Shown here piece by piece: positions 22,619 to 33,910 of a DNA stretch of 64,000 bases. Positions within the stretch are counted from its first letter, which is position 1. The number at the start of each line of letters is the position of its first letter. The notes beneath the pieces are model-generated. The model did no database searches and was not told where the DNA came from. It saw nothing but the letters and a program-made list of their open reading frames with translations. Origin of the DNA: Cervus elaphus (lineage: Eukaryota > Chordata > Mammalia > Artiodactyla > Cervidae); the NCBI RefSeq assembly GCF_910594005.1, contig NC_057835.1:51856001-51920000 (forward strand). The letters run 5' to 3'. The translations under genes were made by a program, and so were the position numbers.

Positions 22619-22860
22619 CCTCTTTATGGTTCAACTCTCACATCTATACATGACTACTGGAAAAACCATAGCTTTGACTATATGGACCTTTGTCAGCAAA
22701 GTGATGTCTCTGCTTTTTGATATGCTCTCTAGGCTAGGCTTGTCATAGATTATTTTCCAAGGAGCACTTTTTTTAAAATTTCACTTTAGTGAAATTTAGT
22801 CAGGCCACAGTGATTGGAGCCCAAGAAAATAAAATGTGTCCCTGTTTCTGAAACTGTTTA

Positions 22861-23408
22861 CCTCTGATTGGGACTTGAAACCACTTGAAACTGGCTGGGA
22901 CTCAAACCCAGCCAAACCCCACAGTCCTCTGAGATCTCAGACCTGGTTTCAGGACCCAATGAAGCTCAGGTTTGGGATCTCTCTTTGCAGAAAGAATTCA
23001 GTGAGTGACAAAGTGATAGGTAAGTAATTGATTTATTCAGAGAAACACATTCCACACATAGAGTATGGGCCGTCACATAGGGCAAGTACAATGGCTGTGA
23101 AATGTAGCCTGGTTAGATTTTATGGGCTGGGTAATTTCATAGCTAATAAATGGGGGGATTATTTCAATTATTTTGGGAAGGGGTGGAGATTTCCATGAAT
23201 TGGGCCACCTCCCACTTTTTGGTCTTCTGACCATGGTGCCTTGGAACTGTCATGATGCCTCTGGATGTGTCACTTAGCTTGCTGATTGAGAATCAAGGTC
23301 TAGTGGAAGTTGACTTGTCTGCAATCTTGGATCCATTTGATTCTAATCGATTTATGTTGCATTCTTGGGGTATGTCATTCTTTCCAAAGTCGTGCCCTCC
23401 CCTTCCCC
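22861..23408 (-). repeat. LTR-like insert (probable solo LTR) in BovB
   Basis: About 550 bases interrupt the BovB. Read on the minus strand it has LTR layout: a ccaaaaagtgggaggtggcc region, a cataaaatc TATA-like box around 23122, an AATAAA signal at 23029-23034 followed by a C-rich R/U5-like part. A shared cctgttt at 22841-22847 and 23419-23425 may be the target duplication. Family is not identified. A truncated LTR of an ERV1-type element is my best reading. Confidence 0.55.
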
Positions 23409-23705
23409 TCCTGTTTCATTTCCACTTTTCACCATCTATTTGCCATGAAGTGATGGGACCAGATGCCATGATCTTACTCTTTCGAATGTTAGGTTTTAAG
23501 ACACCTTTTTCACTCTACTCCTTCATGCTCATCAAGAGGCTCTTTAGTTCCTCCTTGTAACTATCATCAGAGTGGCATCATTTGCATATCTGAGGTTGTT
23601 GATATTTCTTTGAGCAATTTTGATTCCAGCTTAGGATTCATCCAGCCTGGCATTTTGCATTTGCATATAAGTTAAATAAGTGAGGTGACAATATACAGCC
23701 TTAAT

Positions 23706-24077
23706 GATGGGAAATATGTGTATCACATTGAATCAAGAATGCAAGAACATAGACCAGTAATATTTCCTACAATAATGAATGAATCCCAGTAAGATTCATT
23801 TAAAAAAAAAATGATGTGGGTAGGATGAAAATCAATCTTATGAACTCTATAATTTCTAATTTCTTTTCTTAACTCCAACAGGCTCATTTACCCAGCTCTC
23901 GAATAGACATCTTCACATTGATATTTTAAAGCTACTGAAATGAAATTTCCTAACTTAAATTCACCATGTTTCAGATCCATTCTTGCTCCCTAGAACTGCC
24001 ATTTCCTTGATCTCTCTCTCAGTAAATGTGTCAATTATGTAAGAAGCCTGAATATTAGTTTCTTTCTTCTTACTCAG
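23706..24077. other. Unrecognised spacer
   Basis: No family or gene recognised. There is an A9 run at 23801-23809. Confidence 0.4.
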
Positions 24078-24204
24078 GCTTCCTAGGTTTTGCTAGTGGT
24101 AAAGAACCTGCCTGCCAATGTAGAAGATGTAAGAGATACGGGTTAAATACGTGGGTCAGGAAGATACCCTGGGGAAGATAATGGCAACCCACTCCAACAT
24201 TCTT

Positions 24205-26211
24205 TTTTTTTTCTTTTTATTTACTTTTTAAAATTTATTTATTTTTTATTGAAGGATAATTGCTTTACAGAATTTTGCTGTTTTCTATCAAACCTCAACA
24301 TGAATCAGCCATAGGTATACACATATTCCTTCCCTTTTGAACCTCCCTCCCATTGTCCTCCCCATCCCACCCCTCTAGGTTGATACAGAGCCCCTGTTTG
24401 AGTTTCCTGAGCCACACAGTGAATTCCCGTTGGCTATCTATTTTACAGTCGGATATGACTGAGCGACTTATAAAAAAAAATGTAAGCTTACTCCTTGGAA
24501 GGAAAGTTATGACCAACCTAGATAGCAGATTAAAAAACAGAGACACTACTTTGCCAACAAAGGTCCGTCTAGTCAAGGCTATGGTTTTTCCAGTGGTCAT
24601 GTATGGATGTGAGATTTGGCCTGTGAAGAAAGCTGAGCACTGAAGAATTGATGCTTTTGAACTGTGGTGTTGGAGAAGACTCTTGAGAGTCCCTTGGACT
24701 GCAAGGAGATCCAACCAGTGCATCCTGAAGGAGATAAGTCATGGGTGTTCATTGGAAGGACTGATGCTGAAGCTGAAACTCCAATACTTTGGCCACCTCA
24801 TGTGAAGAGTTGACTCATTGGAAAAGACCCTGATGCTGGGAGGGATTGGGGGCAGGAGGAGAAGGGGACGACAGAGGATGAGATGGCTGGATGGCATCAC
24901 CAACTCGATGGACATGAGTTTGAGTAAACTCCGGGAGTTGGTGATGGACAGGGAGGCCTGGTGTGCTGCGATTCATGGGGTCGCAAAGAGTTGGACACGA
25001 CTGAGCGACTGAACTGAACTGAATATAAGTTTCCATTTTACTATTTCCATACATCTCACCCTCTGCTCCCCTCTCCCCATGTCCATACGTCTATTCTCTA
25101 TGTCTGTTTCTCCATTGCTGCCCTGTAAATAAATTCTTCAGTACCATTTTTCTAGATCCTGTATATATGCATTAGAATATGGCATTTATCTTTCTCTTTC
25201 TGATTCACTTCACTCTGTATAATAGATTCTAGGTTAATCCACCTCATTAGAACTGACTCAAAACTGTTCCTTTTGATGGCTGAGTAATATTCCATTGTGC
25301 ATATGTACCACAACTTCTTTATCCAGTCATCTGTTGATGGACATCTAGGTTGCTTCCATGTTCTAGCTATTGTAAATGGTGCTTCAGTGAACAATGGGAT
25401 ACATGTGTCTCTTTCAGTTTTGGTTTCCTCAGGGTATATGCCTATGAGTAGGATTGCTGGGTCATATGGTGGTTTTATTCCTGGTTTTTTAAGGAATCTC
25501 CATACTGTCTTCCATAGTGGCTGTATCAATTTACATTCCCACCAACAGTGCAAGAGCATTTCCTTTTCTCCATACTCTCTCTAGCATTTATTGTTTGTAG
25601 ACTTTTTGATGAGGGCCATTCTGACTGCTGTGAGGTGATATCTCACTGTAGTTTTGATTTGTATTTCTTTAATAATGAGTGATGTTGAGCATCTTTTCAT
25701 GTGTTTGTTAGCCATCTGTATGTCTTCTTTGGAGAAATGTCTGTTTAGGTCTTTTTTCCACTTTTTGATTGGGTTGTTTGTTTTTCTGGTATTAAGTTCT
25801 ATGAGCTGCTTGTATATTTTGGAAATTAATCCTTTATCAGTTGTTTCATTTGCTATTATTTTCTCCCATTCGAGGGTTGTCTTTTCACCTTGCTTATAGT
25901 TTCCTTTGCTGTGCAAAAGCTTTTAAGTTTAATTAGGTCCCACTTGTTTACTTTTGTGTTTATTTCCATTACTCTAGGAGGTGAGTCATAGAGGATCTTG
26001 CTTTGATTTATGTCATTGAGTGTTCTGCCTATGTTATCCTCTAAGAGTTTTATAGTTTCTAGTCTTATATTTAGGTCTTTAATCCATTTTGAGTTTATCT
26101 TTGTGTACAGTGTTAGGAAGTGTTCTAATTACATTCTTTTACATATAGCTGTCTAGTTTTCCCAGCACCATTTACTGAAGAGGCTGTTTTTGCCCCATTG
26201 TATATTCTTGG
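24205..26211 (-). mobile_element. L1 LINE, minus strand, 5' truncated, itself interrupted
   Basis: The poly-A tail appears as a T-run at 24205-24213. The 3' UTR (to about 24445) and ORF2 C-terminal coding region (25022-26211) are read on the minus strand. A 135-codon frame at 25152-25559 carries the L1 ORF2 C-terminus (WWECKLIQPLWKTVWRF), and 25581-25916 the upstream part (DLNRHFSKEDIQMANKHMKRC). The ORF is cut by stops and frameshifts. The BovB-containing block 24446-25021 separates the 3' UTR from ORF2. Confidence 0.93.
24446..25021 (+). mobile_element. BovB 3' fragment with a SINE-like leader, inside L1
   Basis: From 24478 to 25021 this is plus-strand BovB from the LLLGRK-type coding block to the tail gcgactgaactgaactga. 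Frame 24353-24643 and frame 24818-25012 keep pieces of the C-terminal protein. It is preceded at 24444-24476 by a short SINE/BovB-like end (cggatatgactgagcgactt) followed by an A9 run, so two tails stand in series. Confidence 0.9.
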
Positions 26212-26339
26212 CTCTAGTATTCTTGCTTGGAGAATCCCATGAACAGAGAAGCCTGGAGGTTTATAGTCCGTGGAGTTGTAAATAGTCAGACATGACTGAA
26301 CACACGCACACTGTTATTCCAACCTAATCAGCACCGAAT

Positions 26340-26580
26340 TGCACTAATTCTGCCACCTTAATATTTCTCAAAATCTGATGTCCACTACTCTCAACCTTCA
26401 CTGCTAAGTCCCTAAATCAGACCTCTTTCATTCCTTCCCTATTTTCCTTCAATTGTATTTCTCTTCAGCTCTGTGGCCCTATTTGCATTAAAATGATCTT
26501 CCTAAAATGTAAATCTCATCCCATCCTTTACCTGCCCATCATTAGTTCCTATTGTTTTTAAGAAAAGTGCAAACAAGGGA
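26340..26580 (+). repeat. L2 LINE 3' remnant
   Basis: The sequence follows L2 order: a tctca...cttcactgc start, then gtatttctcttcagctctgtg, then the aaatgatcttcctaaaatg block followed by cccatcctttacctgccca. Diverged but recognisable. Confidence 0.6.
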
Positions 26581-28915
26581 CTTCCCTATATGTGATAGCC
26601 AAATACTAGCATGTATTTTTCTCTTCAGTTATGTTGAGTTGAAACCCACATGGAATGAAATCCTTATTGCTGAATGTAAAGGTTGTGACTGAGTCTTAGT
26701 AAGACTGATTCCCAGAGATAGCCTTTTAACACCTACAGTTTTGGTTTCCAAAAGAGTTGTATCTTGTAGAAAATCTAAGAGAGTTCCTAAACTCTATACC
26801 ACAGCAGAAGCAGAAATTGTTTGAAAAGCATATGTAAAAGAAATATTTCCTGAGAATTCTTCTGAGCTTCCAATTCTAAACCGTGGGGCTGTTTCATTTA
26901 ATACTTCTGACTAAGCAGACTATTTAGTTATAAAGGAATGCCATAAAAAATTAAATCTTTATTTGCTGCATATCCATATAGGATAACCCAAGAACACTAA
27001 CTGTTCAGGAAAAAATAATGGAAAAAGAATTAAAGCAACAAATTAGCATAAATTATTAAACTACTATCCTCTAAAGTAGCAGTTATTACCAAAATTTTTA
27101 TTTATTAATTGAATAAACATATTTCCATGAAGATGCATAAACAGTCTAAATAATTATATTCTGCTCATATTTATAAAATTCAATGTTTTATGCTTTTCCT
27201 AAAATTGAAAGCATATTAATTACTTCTGTCACTTTATTCTTGATATCTTTAGTAAAGATTGGTTGGAGAATAAGAGATACTGCAAGAAAAGTTGTAAGAA
27301 GTAAAGCATTCCAGAAAATATTAGTGACTAGCATGGACATACTCTCTGTTAAAGGTAAAATTTGCATTCAAAAATATTTTTTAAATCTTCAGACTTGGTA
27401 ATGCACACCAAAGAAATTATGAAGTCTAAAGAATATAAAAATCAGAAATGTTAATTAGAGCTAATTTAAATCTATGAGAGAAAATTAGTTTGTCAAACAA
27501 ATAAGAAGAAAAATGGCTCAAATTGACTTTTATATTACTGATTGGTTCTCTAAACTTTGAAACAGTTTCGAAAGGATGGCTTGGCAATTCTTCTGCATAC
27601 CAGATACTATACTACTGAGGGACTCTCCTATTTCTTCATGTCCCTTAATAAACTGTATGCTTATAGCATACACAAGAAAATCATTTACCTTCTCTTTCCA
27701 TTTCTTCTTTTTTTTTTCTCCAGAGAGTATGGTGGTAAAGTACTTACAGTATAGTGCCATATAGTAACAGTTGTCACAAAAAAGAAGGCTAGTATTTTAG
27801 CCTTTTTTTCTTTTTTTTCTATAAGCTATGGAAGACTAACTCTGCTAAAAATAATACCTAGTCTGTGTGAAAAGAGATCCTTATACACTGGCAACTGAAG
27901 GTAACTCTGTGGCCAACCTGTGCAAATTGAGTCTTAAAACACATACGTATTCCAAATGGTGCGAATTTTGAGTAACTGCAATTGTATTGCTTCAGGCAGA
28001 GTACTTACAGACTTAAAGCCAGACTAACTGGCAGACCGTGGTGAAAATTAAATTTATATTAAATTAAATCTACTTTCTTTTAATTTCAGTTACCATAAAG
28101 CATACAACATGAAGAAGTTGAAAAATAGCTGAAGGATTTATGACCACAAAAAAGAAAAAAAAACTTCACTGTTTCAAATTTACTAGAAATTACGATGGCT
28201 GTATGAATAATGAAATGGATAGGTCAATTTTCCACTACCACCATAGATTGAGGAAATTTGTGACCCGAGTTTATAAAAAAATCATGAAGTTGCACAAAAA
28301 GTTTGATATTTTTAATTTAAGAAAAATACCACTGTAATTTCTGGTTTATATCTCTATTTGTTAATTACAGAGAAGTTAAATAATGTGGCATTTTTAAAGA
28401 AGAAAATTAAAGTTGCCCAGTTTCTAAGAAACCCAGAAATTACTATCTTTAAAGTTAGGATTTTGTTCTATACAAGTTGACTCAAAATTGCATTCCAGTT
28501 TGATTCTATACGAATGGATTCAAGTTAAAAGTGGGTTATGATATATGTACTATTTTATTTACTCTTTAAATTACAAACACAAACTTAGCATTTGTATGCT
28601 TAGAACAATTAAGTCTCAAATTATGAATTTAGGTTTGTATAATATCCCATATTATGATTATTTATTATTGAGATGTTTGTTTTTAATGTTTTACTAAACA
28701 TTACTGTTTTGAACGTGTTTATTTTTATAAATCTATGATGATTGCTTTTGAATATATTCCTAAAATACATACGACTATATATATATATATATCTCAAATA
28801 TATAGATTCTTAAAACTCTATATATACTTAAAACTAAAGTACCTAAAACTGCATATCATATATACACTGTTATATATGTATAAGGTTCTCTGGGTAACAA
28901 GATGTAACAGATTAT
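26581..28915. other. Long AT-rich unrecognised stretch
   Basis: About 2.3 kb. Open frames (27183-27401, 27530-27764, 28140-28337, 28735-28935) are short, AT-driven and without motifs. T-runs at 27708-27717 and 27806-27819. A ta run at 28775-28790. No gene seen. Confidence 0.45.
28775..28790. repeat. (TA)n microsatellite
   Basis: Uninterrupted ta run of about 16 bases within a ta-rich region that extends to 28880. Confidence 0.85.
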
Positions 28916-28985
28916 ATACAGTTGTCCATCAATAAAGTAGCAGATTTGCTCCAGGAGCCCCTATGCATATCAAAATGTGTGGATG
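28916..28985. repeat. Fragment resembling an old DNA-transposon end
   Basis: acagttgtccatcaataaag followed by ccaggagcccctatgcatat and a ggatgct end resembles the terminal region of a common mammalian MITE-type element whose edge reads acagttgtcc. It breaks off where the BovB begins. Family not certain. Confidence 0.4.
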
Positions 28986-30700
28986 CTCAGTTCAGTTCAG
29001 TTCAGTCGCTCAGTCGTGTCTGACTCTAGGCGACCCCATGAACCGCAGCACGCCAGACCTCCCTGTTCATCACCAACTTCTGGAGTTTACTCAAACTCAT
29101 GCCCATTGAGTCGATGATGCCATCCAACCATCTCATCTTCTGTTGTCCCCTTCTCCTCCTGCCTTCAGTCTTTCCCAGCATCAGGGTCTTTTCCAATGAG
29201 TCAACTCTTCACATGAGGTGGCCAAAGTATTGGAGTTTCACCTTCAACATCAGTCCTTCCAATGAATATTCAGGACTGATTTCCTTTAGGATGGACTGGT
29301 TGGATTGCCTTGCAGTCCAAGGGACTCTCAAATGTCTTTTCCAGCACCACAGTCCAAAAGCATCAATTCTTTGCTACTCAGCTTTCTTTATTGTCCAACT
29401 CTTAATATCCATACATGGCTACTGGAAAAACCACAGCCTTAACTAGATGGACCTTTGTTGACAAAGTAATGTCTCTGCTTTTTAACATACTGTTTAGGTT
29501 GGTCATAACTTTTCTTCCAAGGAGTAGGTGTCTTTTAATTTCATGGCTGCAGTCACCATCTGCAGTGAGTTTGGAGCCCCAAAAAGTAAAGTTGCCACTG
29601 TTTCCACTGTTTCTCCATCTATTTGCCATGAAGTGAAGGGACTAGAAGCCATGATCTTAGTTTTCTGAATGTTGAGTTTTAAGCCAACTTTTTCACTCTC
29701 CTCTTCCACTTTCATCAAGAGGCTCTTTACTTCTTCTTCGCTTTCTGCCATAAAGGTGGTGTCATCCGCATATCTGAGGTTACTGATATTTCTCCCGGCA
29801 ATCTTGATTCCAGCTTGTGCTTCCTCCAGCCCAGCGTTTCTCATGATGTACTCTGCATATAAGTTAGATAAGCAGGGTGACAATATACAGCCTTGACGTA
29901 CTCCTTTTCCTCTTTGGAACCAGTCTGTTATTCCATGTCCAGTTCTAACTGTTGCTTCCTGACCTGCATACAGATTTCTCAAGAGGTAGGTAAGGTGGTC
30001 AGGTATTCCCATCTCTTTCAGAATTTTCCACAGCTTATTGTGATCTACACAGTCAAAGGCTTTGGCATAGTCAATGAAGCAGAAATAGATGTTTTTTGGA
30101 TCTCTCTTGCTTTTTTGATGATCCAGAAGATGTTGGCAGTTTGATCTGGTTCCTCTGCCTTTTCTAAAACCAGCTTGGACATCTGGAAGTTCACAGTTCA
30201 CATATTGTTGAAGCCTGGCTTGGAGAATTTTGAGCCTTACTTTGCTACCATGTGAGATGAGTGCAACTGTGCAGTAGTTTGAGCATTCTTTGGCATTGCC
30301 TTTCTTAGGGATTGGAATGAAAAGTGATCTTTTCCAGTCCTGTGACCACTGCTGAGTTTTCCAAACTTGCTGGCCCATTGAGTACAGCACTTTCACAGCA
30401 TCATATTTTAGGATTTGAAATATCTCAACTGGAATTCCATCACCTCCACTAGCTTCATTTGTAGTGATGCTTCCTAAGGCCCACTTGACTTCACATTCCG
30501 GGATGTCTGGCTCTAGGTGAGTGATCACACTATCGTGATTATCTGGGTTGTGAAGATCTTTTTTTGTACAGTTCTTCTGTGTATTCTTGCCACCTCTTCT
30601 TAAAATTTTCTGCTTCTGTTAGGTCCGTTCCATTTCTTTCCTTTATTGTACCCATCTTTGCATAAAATGTTCCCTTGGAATCTCTAATTTTCTTATTTTT
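28986..30700 (-). mobile_element. BovB LINE, minus strand, with the longest open frame of the window
   Basis: The 3' tail lies at 28986-29012 and the 5' truncated end near 30700, in the region before the RT domain (the TEELYKK block). Frame 30528-29503 (341 codons) spans the RT fingers and palm with FIDYAKAFD (motif A), VRQGCILSPCLSN and an intact YADD on the minus strand at 29772-29761. A frameshift near 29590 moves the following DGDCSHEIKRHLLL block into frame 29629-29402. A run of seven T at 30559-30565, one more than expected, breaks the frame upstream. It lacks the endonuclease and is not autonomous. Confidence 0.95.
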
Positions 30701-30756
30701 TCTAATTTTTTTTCAATTCTCATATAAAATGTCACAGATGACTTGGTTCAATGAAT

Positions 30757-30889
30757 ACAGTCTGCCCTCTGTACATACATATTTTGAACCCACAAATTCA
30801 ATAAACTGTGCATGGCAGTTTCCAGCTGCAATTGGATAAGTTTCTGAATGTGAAGTTAAATAATTTGGAGGACCAATTGTATATTTATT
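30757..30889. repeat. Fragment resembling an old DNA-transposon end
   Basis: The start acagtctgccctctgtacat and the following acccacaaattcaataaact resemble the other terminus of a mammalian MITE-type family. It may or may not be the partner of 28916-28985. Confidence 0.35.
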
Positions 30890-31189
30890 GAAAAAAAACA
30901 GCATTTGCTTACTTCATGTCTCTGTGACACATTTTGATTATCCTTGTAATATTTTAAAGCTTTCCATTATTAGTTTATATGTTAAAGTGATCTGTAATCA
31001 GTGATCTTTGAGTTACTATAGTAATTTCCTGGGGGCACTACAGAATGTGCACATATAAGGTGGTGAACATAACTGATAAATGTTGTGAATGTTCTGACAG
31101 CTCTACTGATCTGTAGAGCTCGCCTCCCCTTTGTCCTTGGTATTCCCTGAGACACAAAAATATAGAAATTAGGCAATTATAACCCTGAA

Positions 31190-32033
31190 GTGGCCCCTAG
31201 GTGTTCAACTGAAAAGAGGAGTCACATATCTCTCACTTTAAATCAAAACCTAGAAATAATAAAGCTTTGTGAAGAATAAGTATCAAAAGCCAAGACTGGC
31301 TGGAAGCTAGGCCTTTGCACCAGTTATCCAAGCTGTGAGTAAAAAGGGAATGTTCTTGAAAAAAATTAAAAATGCTACCCCAGGAAACACATGAATAAGA
31401 GGAAAGAAAGCAGTTTCATTGTAGACATGGGGAAGGTATTAGTGTGTGGACAGATCAAACTATCCACAGCATTCCCTTAGGAGCTACAACTGCCATAGAT
31501 AGTGAACCGTCTGATGAGTCAGAGCAAAATAAATGAAAACCTTCTAGAAAAAATTCAGCATTCTAGATGGCGTTAAGAATGTTTGTGGTTCATTGAAGAG
31601 GTCAAAATAGCAACATTAACAGGAGTTCAGAAGTTCATCTGAACCTTCATGGATGATTTTGAGGAGTTTGAACTTCGGTGGAGGAAGTAAATGCAGATGT
31701 GGTGGATACAGCAAGAGAATTAGAAGTGGAGCCTAAAGATGGAACTAAATCACTTCAGTCTTAATAACAAAACTTTAGCAGAAGAGGAGTTGCTTCTTAT
31801 GGATGAGTTAAGAAAGTCACTTCTTGAGATGGAATTTCTAACCGTGCTATGAAGATTGTTGAAATGACAACAAAAGATTTAGAATAGGATACCAGCAGAT
31901 AAAGCACAAGTTTGAGAGAACTGACTTCAATTTTGAAAGAAGTTCTGCTGTGGGTAAATTGCTATCAAACAGCAGTGTGTGCTACAGAGAAATAGATCAA
32001 GAAAGGAAGAATCAATCATTGCAGCAAACTTCA
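31190..32033 (+). pseudogene. Tigger1 transposase pseudogene (catalytic core missing)
   Basis: Only the CENP-B-like DNA-binding N-terminus and the acidic C-terminal tail can be followed. The initiating codon is mutated, the DDE region is gone at the junction near 31480, and multiple stops remain. Pogo-type transposases are normally about 450-550 residues long, and less than half of that is represented here. No activity is possible. Confidence 0.75.
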
Positions 32034-32251
32034 ATCAGACTTCCCAGGTGGCTCTGTGGTAAAGAATCCGCCTGCTATTGCAGAAGATGCAAAAGATGCG
32101 GGTTTGATCCCCGGGTTGGGTAGATCCTCTGGAGTCGGAAATGGCAACCCACTCCAGTGTGCTTTCCTGGAAAATTCCATGGACAGAGGAGCCTGATGGT
32201 CTAAAGTCCATGGGGTCCTAAAGAGTTGGACACAACTGAGCAACTGGGCAC
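32034..32251 (+). mobile_element. Bov-tA SINE inserted in Tigger1
   Basis: Complete: head agacttcccaggtggctctg, B-box-like ggtttgatccc, body to cacaactgagcaactg. Flanks aaacttca (32026-32033) and agacttca (32252-32259) form the duplication with one mismatch. Confidence 0.93.
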
Positions 32252-32597
32252 AGACTTCACTATCTTATTTTTAAAAAGTTTCTATAGCCACGCCAACCTT
32301 TAGGGACTACCACACTAATCAGTCAGCAGCTATCCACAGCAAAGCAAGACCTGCAGTAGAAAAAGGATTAGGACTTGATCAGATAATGAATCGCATTTTT
32401 TTAGTATTAAAGTATTTTTTTTTTAGGCATGATTCTATTCTAAGCCTAATTCTATCAATAGGCACTAAATAGGCAGACTTAAACAGGCAACTAAGAATAT
32501 TCAATAGTATTATAAAAGTTTAGCTACAGATTAATTGTAGTAAGTGAGAGAGACTTGACTCTGTTGAAACAAAAGATGGGAGATTGTTTAAGCACTG

Positions 32598-32713
32598 GGT
32601 GGACATGAATTTAAGCAAACTCCAGGAGATAAGGGAGGGCAGAGGAGCCTGGCATGCCTGGTATCCTATCTCATGCAGTAGCAGAGTTGGGCATGGTTTA
32701 GTGACTGAACAAC
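32598..32713 (+). repeat. BovB 3'-terminal fragment
   Basis: gggtggacatgaatttaagc and caaactccaggagataaggg are the BovB C-terminal coding segment, ending in ggtttagtgactgaacaac. Confidence 0.8.
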
Positions 32714-32782
32714 ACCCTGAGCTAGTAGAAAAACCTTGTGGGACATTAAAGGAAAGGGTGCTACTGTGATTCTATATGCTCC

Positions 32783-32984
32783 TGCTTGGTCACTCAGTCA
32801 TGTCTGACTTTTGTGACCTGTGAAATGTAAGCTGCCAGGCTCCTCTGTCCGTGGGATTCTCCAGGCAAGAATACTGGAGTGTGTTGCCTTGCCCTTCTCC
32901 ACGGGCTCTTTCTGACCCAGGGATTGAATCCAGGTCTCCTGCATTACAGGTGGATTCTTTACTGTCTGAACCACCAGGAAAGCC
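32783..32984 (-). mobile_element. Bov-tA SINE, minus strand
   Basis: The reverse complement runs from ggctttcctggtggttcag near 32984 to the Bov-A end near 32783. Confidence 0.92.
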
Positions 32985-33910
32985 TGCTGAAAGGCACTTA
33001 TCAAAGATAGGCTCCTAACCTCCCACAGAGATTGGGAGGTCAGGTTGATATATTTCTTGAAGATTACATTTCAAAAGGATGGCTTCCGGTTCCTTAGGAA
33101 AGACATTCCTGGGTTGCAACACTGCCAGGAGGCTATGAGAAGATTGCATCTCAAAGAAGCAGAGAAAAATTTATAATTGCAAGTTTACTAAAGCAAATGC
33201 TGTGAGTAAAGAGAGGTCAGGGGCTTCTTCAGGAAGAAATCTGTCTAAAATGTATTCTAGTTGAGAACATTAAGGTCTTCTTGGAATATAAATAAACAAA
33301 CAAACAAACCAAGATTGTGCTGATACAATTTATATTTTCATATAGTATGCCAGCATCATCACTAGCCTATATACTTTCTTCTAACTTTAACCTTTCTAAC
33401 TTTGTGAATTTTTAGGGTTATAATTGGGTAACTAATGTATATATGACATATCTTCTCATGGAATACTTATTTATAATACATTACTTGGTCTGTCATCACA
33501 TTTGTTATAAAACTTCAGTCTCTCTAGCTTCAGATACACAACTTAAAATTTAAAGATTTCTGTGTAAAAAGAAAAAGATTTCTGTGTAACTGGAACTAAT
33601 TGGTAGATTTGTATAAACTCTTTGATACAACATTTAATAAAAATAAAAATATTGCCATGGAAAGCAGAAATGTAAAGACCTTTTGCAGAGCCAAATAACA
33701 AATACATGTTTTTAATAGATTGTGTGACAAATAATAGCCCTTAGATTTCATCAATGTAGTCCAAGACAAATAAACAAATCTGCTTTCATGGGAGAAACAT
33801 TGACAACAGATACAAAATTAATAGAAAAGCATTTACATAATATTAGTATGACAGTTGATATTCATTTAAAAGGGTAGTATCCAGAAATTATGGTTCTTTA
33901 TACTATAGTT
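32985..33910. other. Unrecognised spacer
   Basis: Contains an (ACAA)n-like stretch at 33291-33309 and a duplicated gatttctgtgtaa element at 33555-33590. No repeat family or gene recognised. Confidence 0.4.

Larger units (their letters stand above)
21963..23705 (-). mobile_element. BovB LINE fragment, minus strand, split by a Bov-A2 and an LTR
   Basis: BovB antisense sequence runs 21963-22352, resumes 22619-22860 and resumes again 23409-23705. The 3' end lies at the left (gttgttcagtcactaaattg). The segments line up in order with BovB from its C-terminal region to just before the RT palm end, as with the ccatctatttgccatgaag block at 23425. The two gaps are filled by a Bov-A2 (22353-22618) and an LTR-like insert (about 22861-23408). 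Coding frames are heavily broken. Confidence 0.9.
24078..26305 (+). mobile_element. Bov-tA SINE split by an L1 insertion
   Basis: The left half (24078-24204) holds the tRNA-like head and the body to ccactccaacattctt. The right half (26212-26305) resumes at tagtattcttgcttggag and ends at cagacatgactgaacac. The repeated 13-base segment ctccaacattctt (24192-24204) and ctctagtattctt (26212-26224) is the target duplication made by the L1, 10 of 13 identical. Confidence 0.88.
30890..32475 (+). mobile_element. Tigger1 DNA transposon, transposase core deleted
   Basis: The 5' non-coding part begins near 30890 (acagcatttgcttacttc) and continues through a ctctgtgacacattttg block and the gataaatgttgtgaatgttc block. 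The transposase start region follows at 31190, with GTG where ATG is expected. An N-terminal helix-turn-helix-like region follows at 31220-31470. At about 31480 the sequence jumps to the C-terminal third (ctgccatagatagtgaacc onward). The terminal non-coding part runs from 32253 to about 32475. The central DDE catalytic domain is missing. A Bov-tA sits at 32034-32251. Stops and indels are frequent. Confidence 0.82.

Noticed and set aside
28140..28337. A lysine-rich 65-codon open frame considered as a small gene
   Set aside because: It lies in AT-rich DNA, its lysines come from an A-rich run, it has no motif and no promoter or splice context.
28916..30889. One DNA transposon interrupted by the BovB, with halves at 28916-28985 and 30757-30889
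   Set aside because: Both ends resemble termini, but their relative orientation does not fit a single element cleanly. Kept as two low-confidence fragments.
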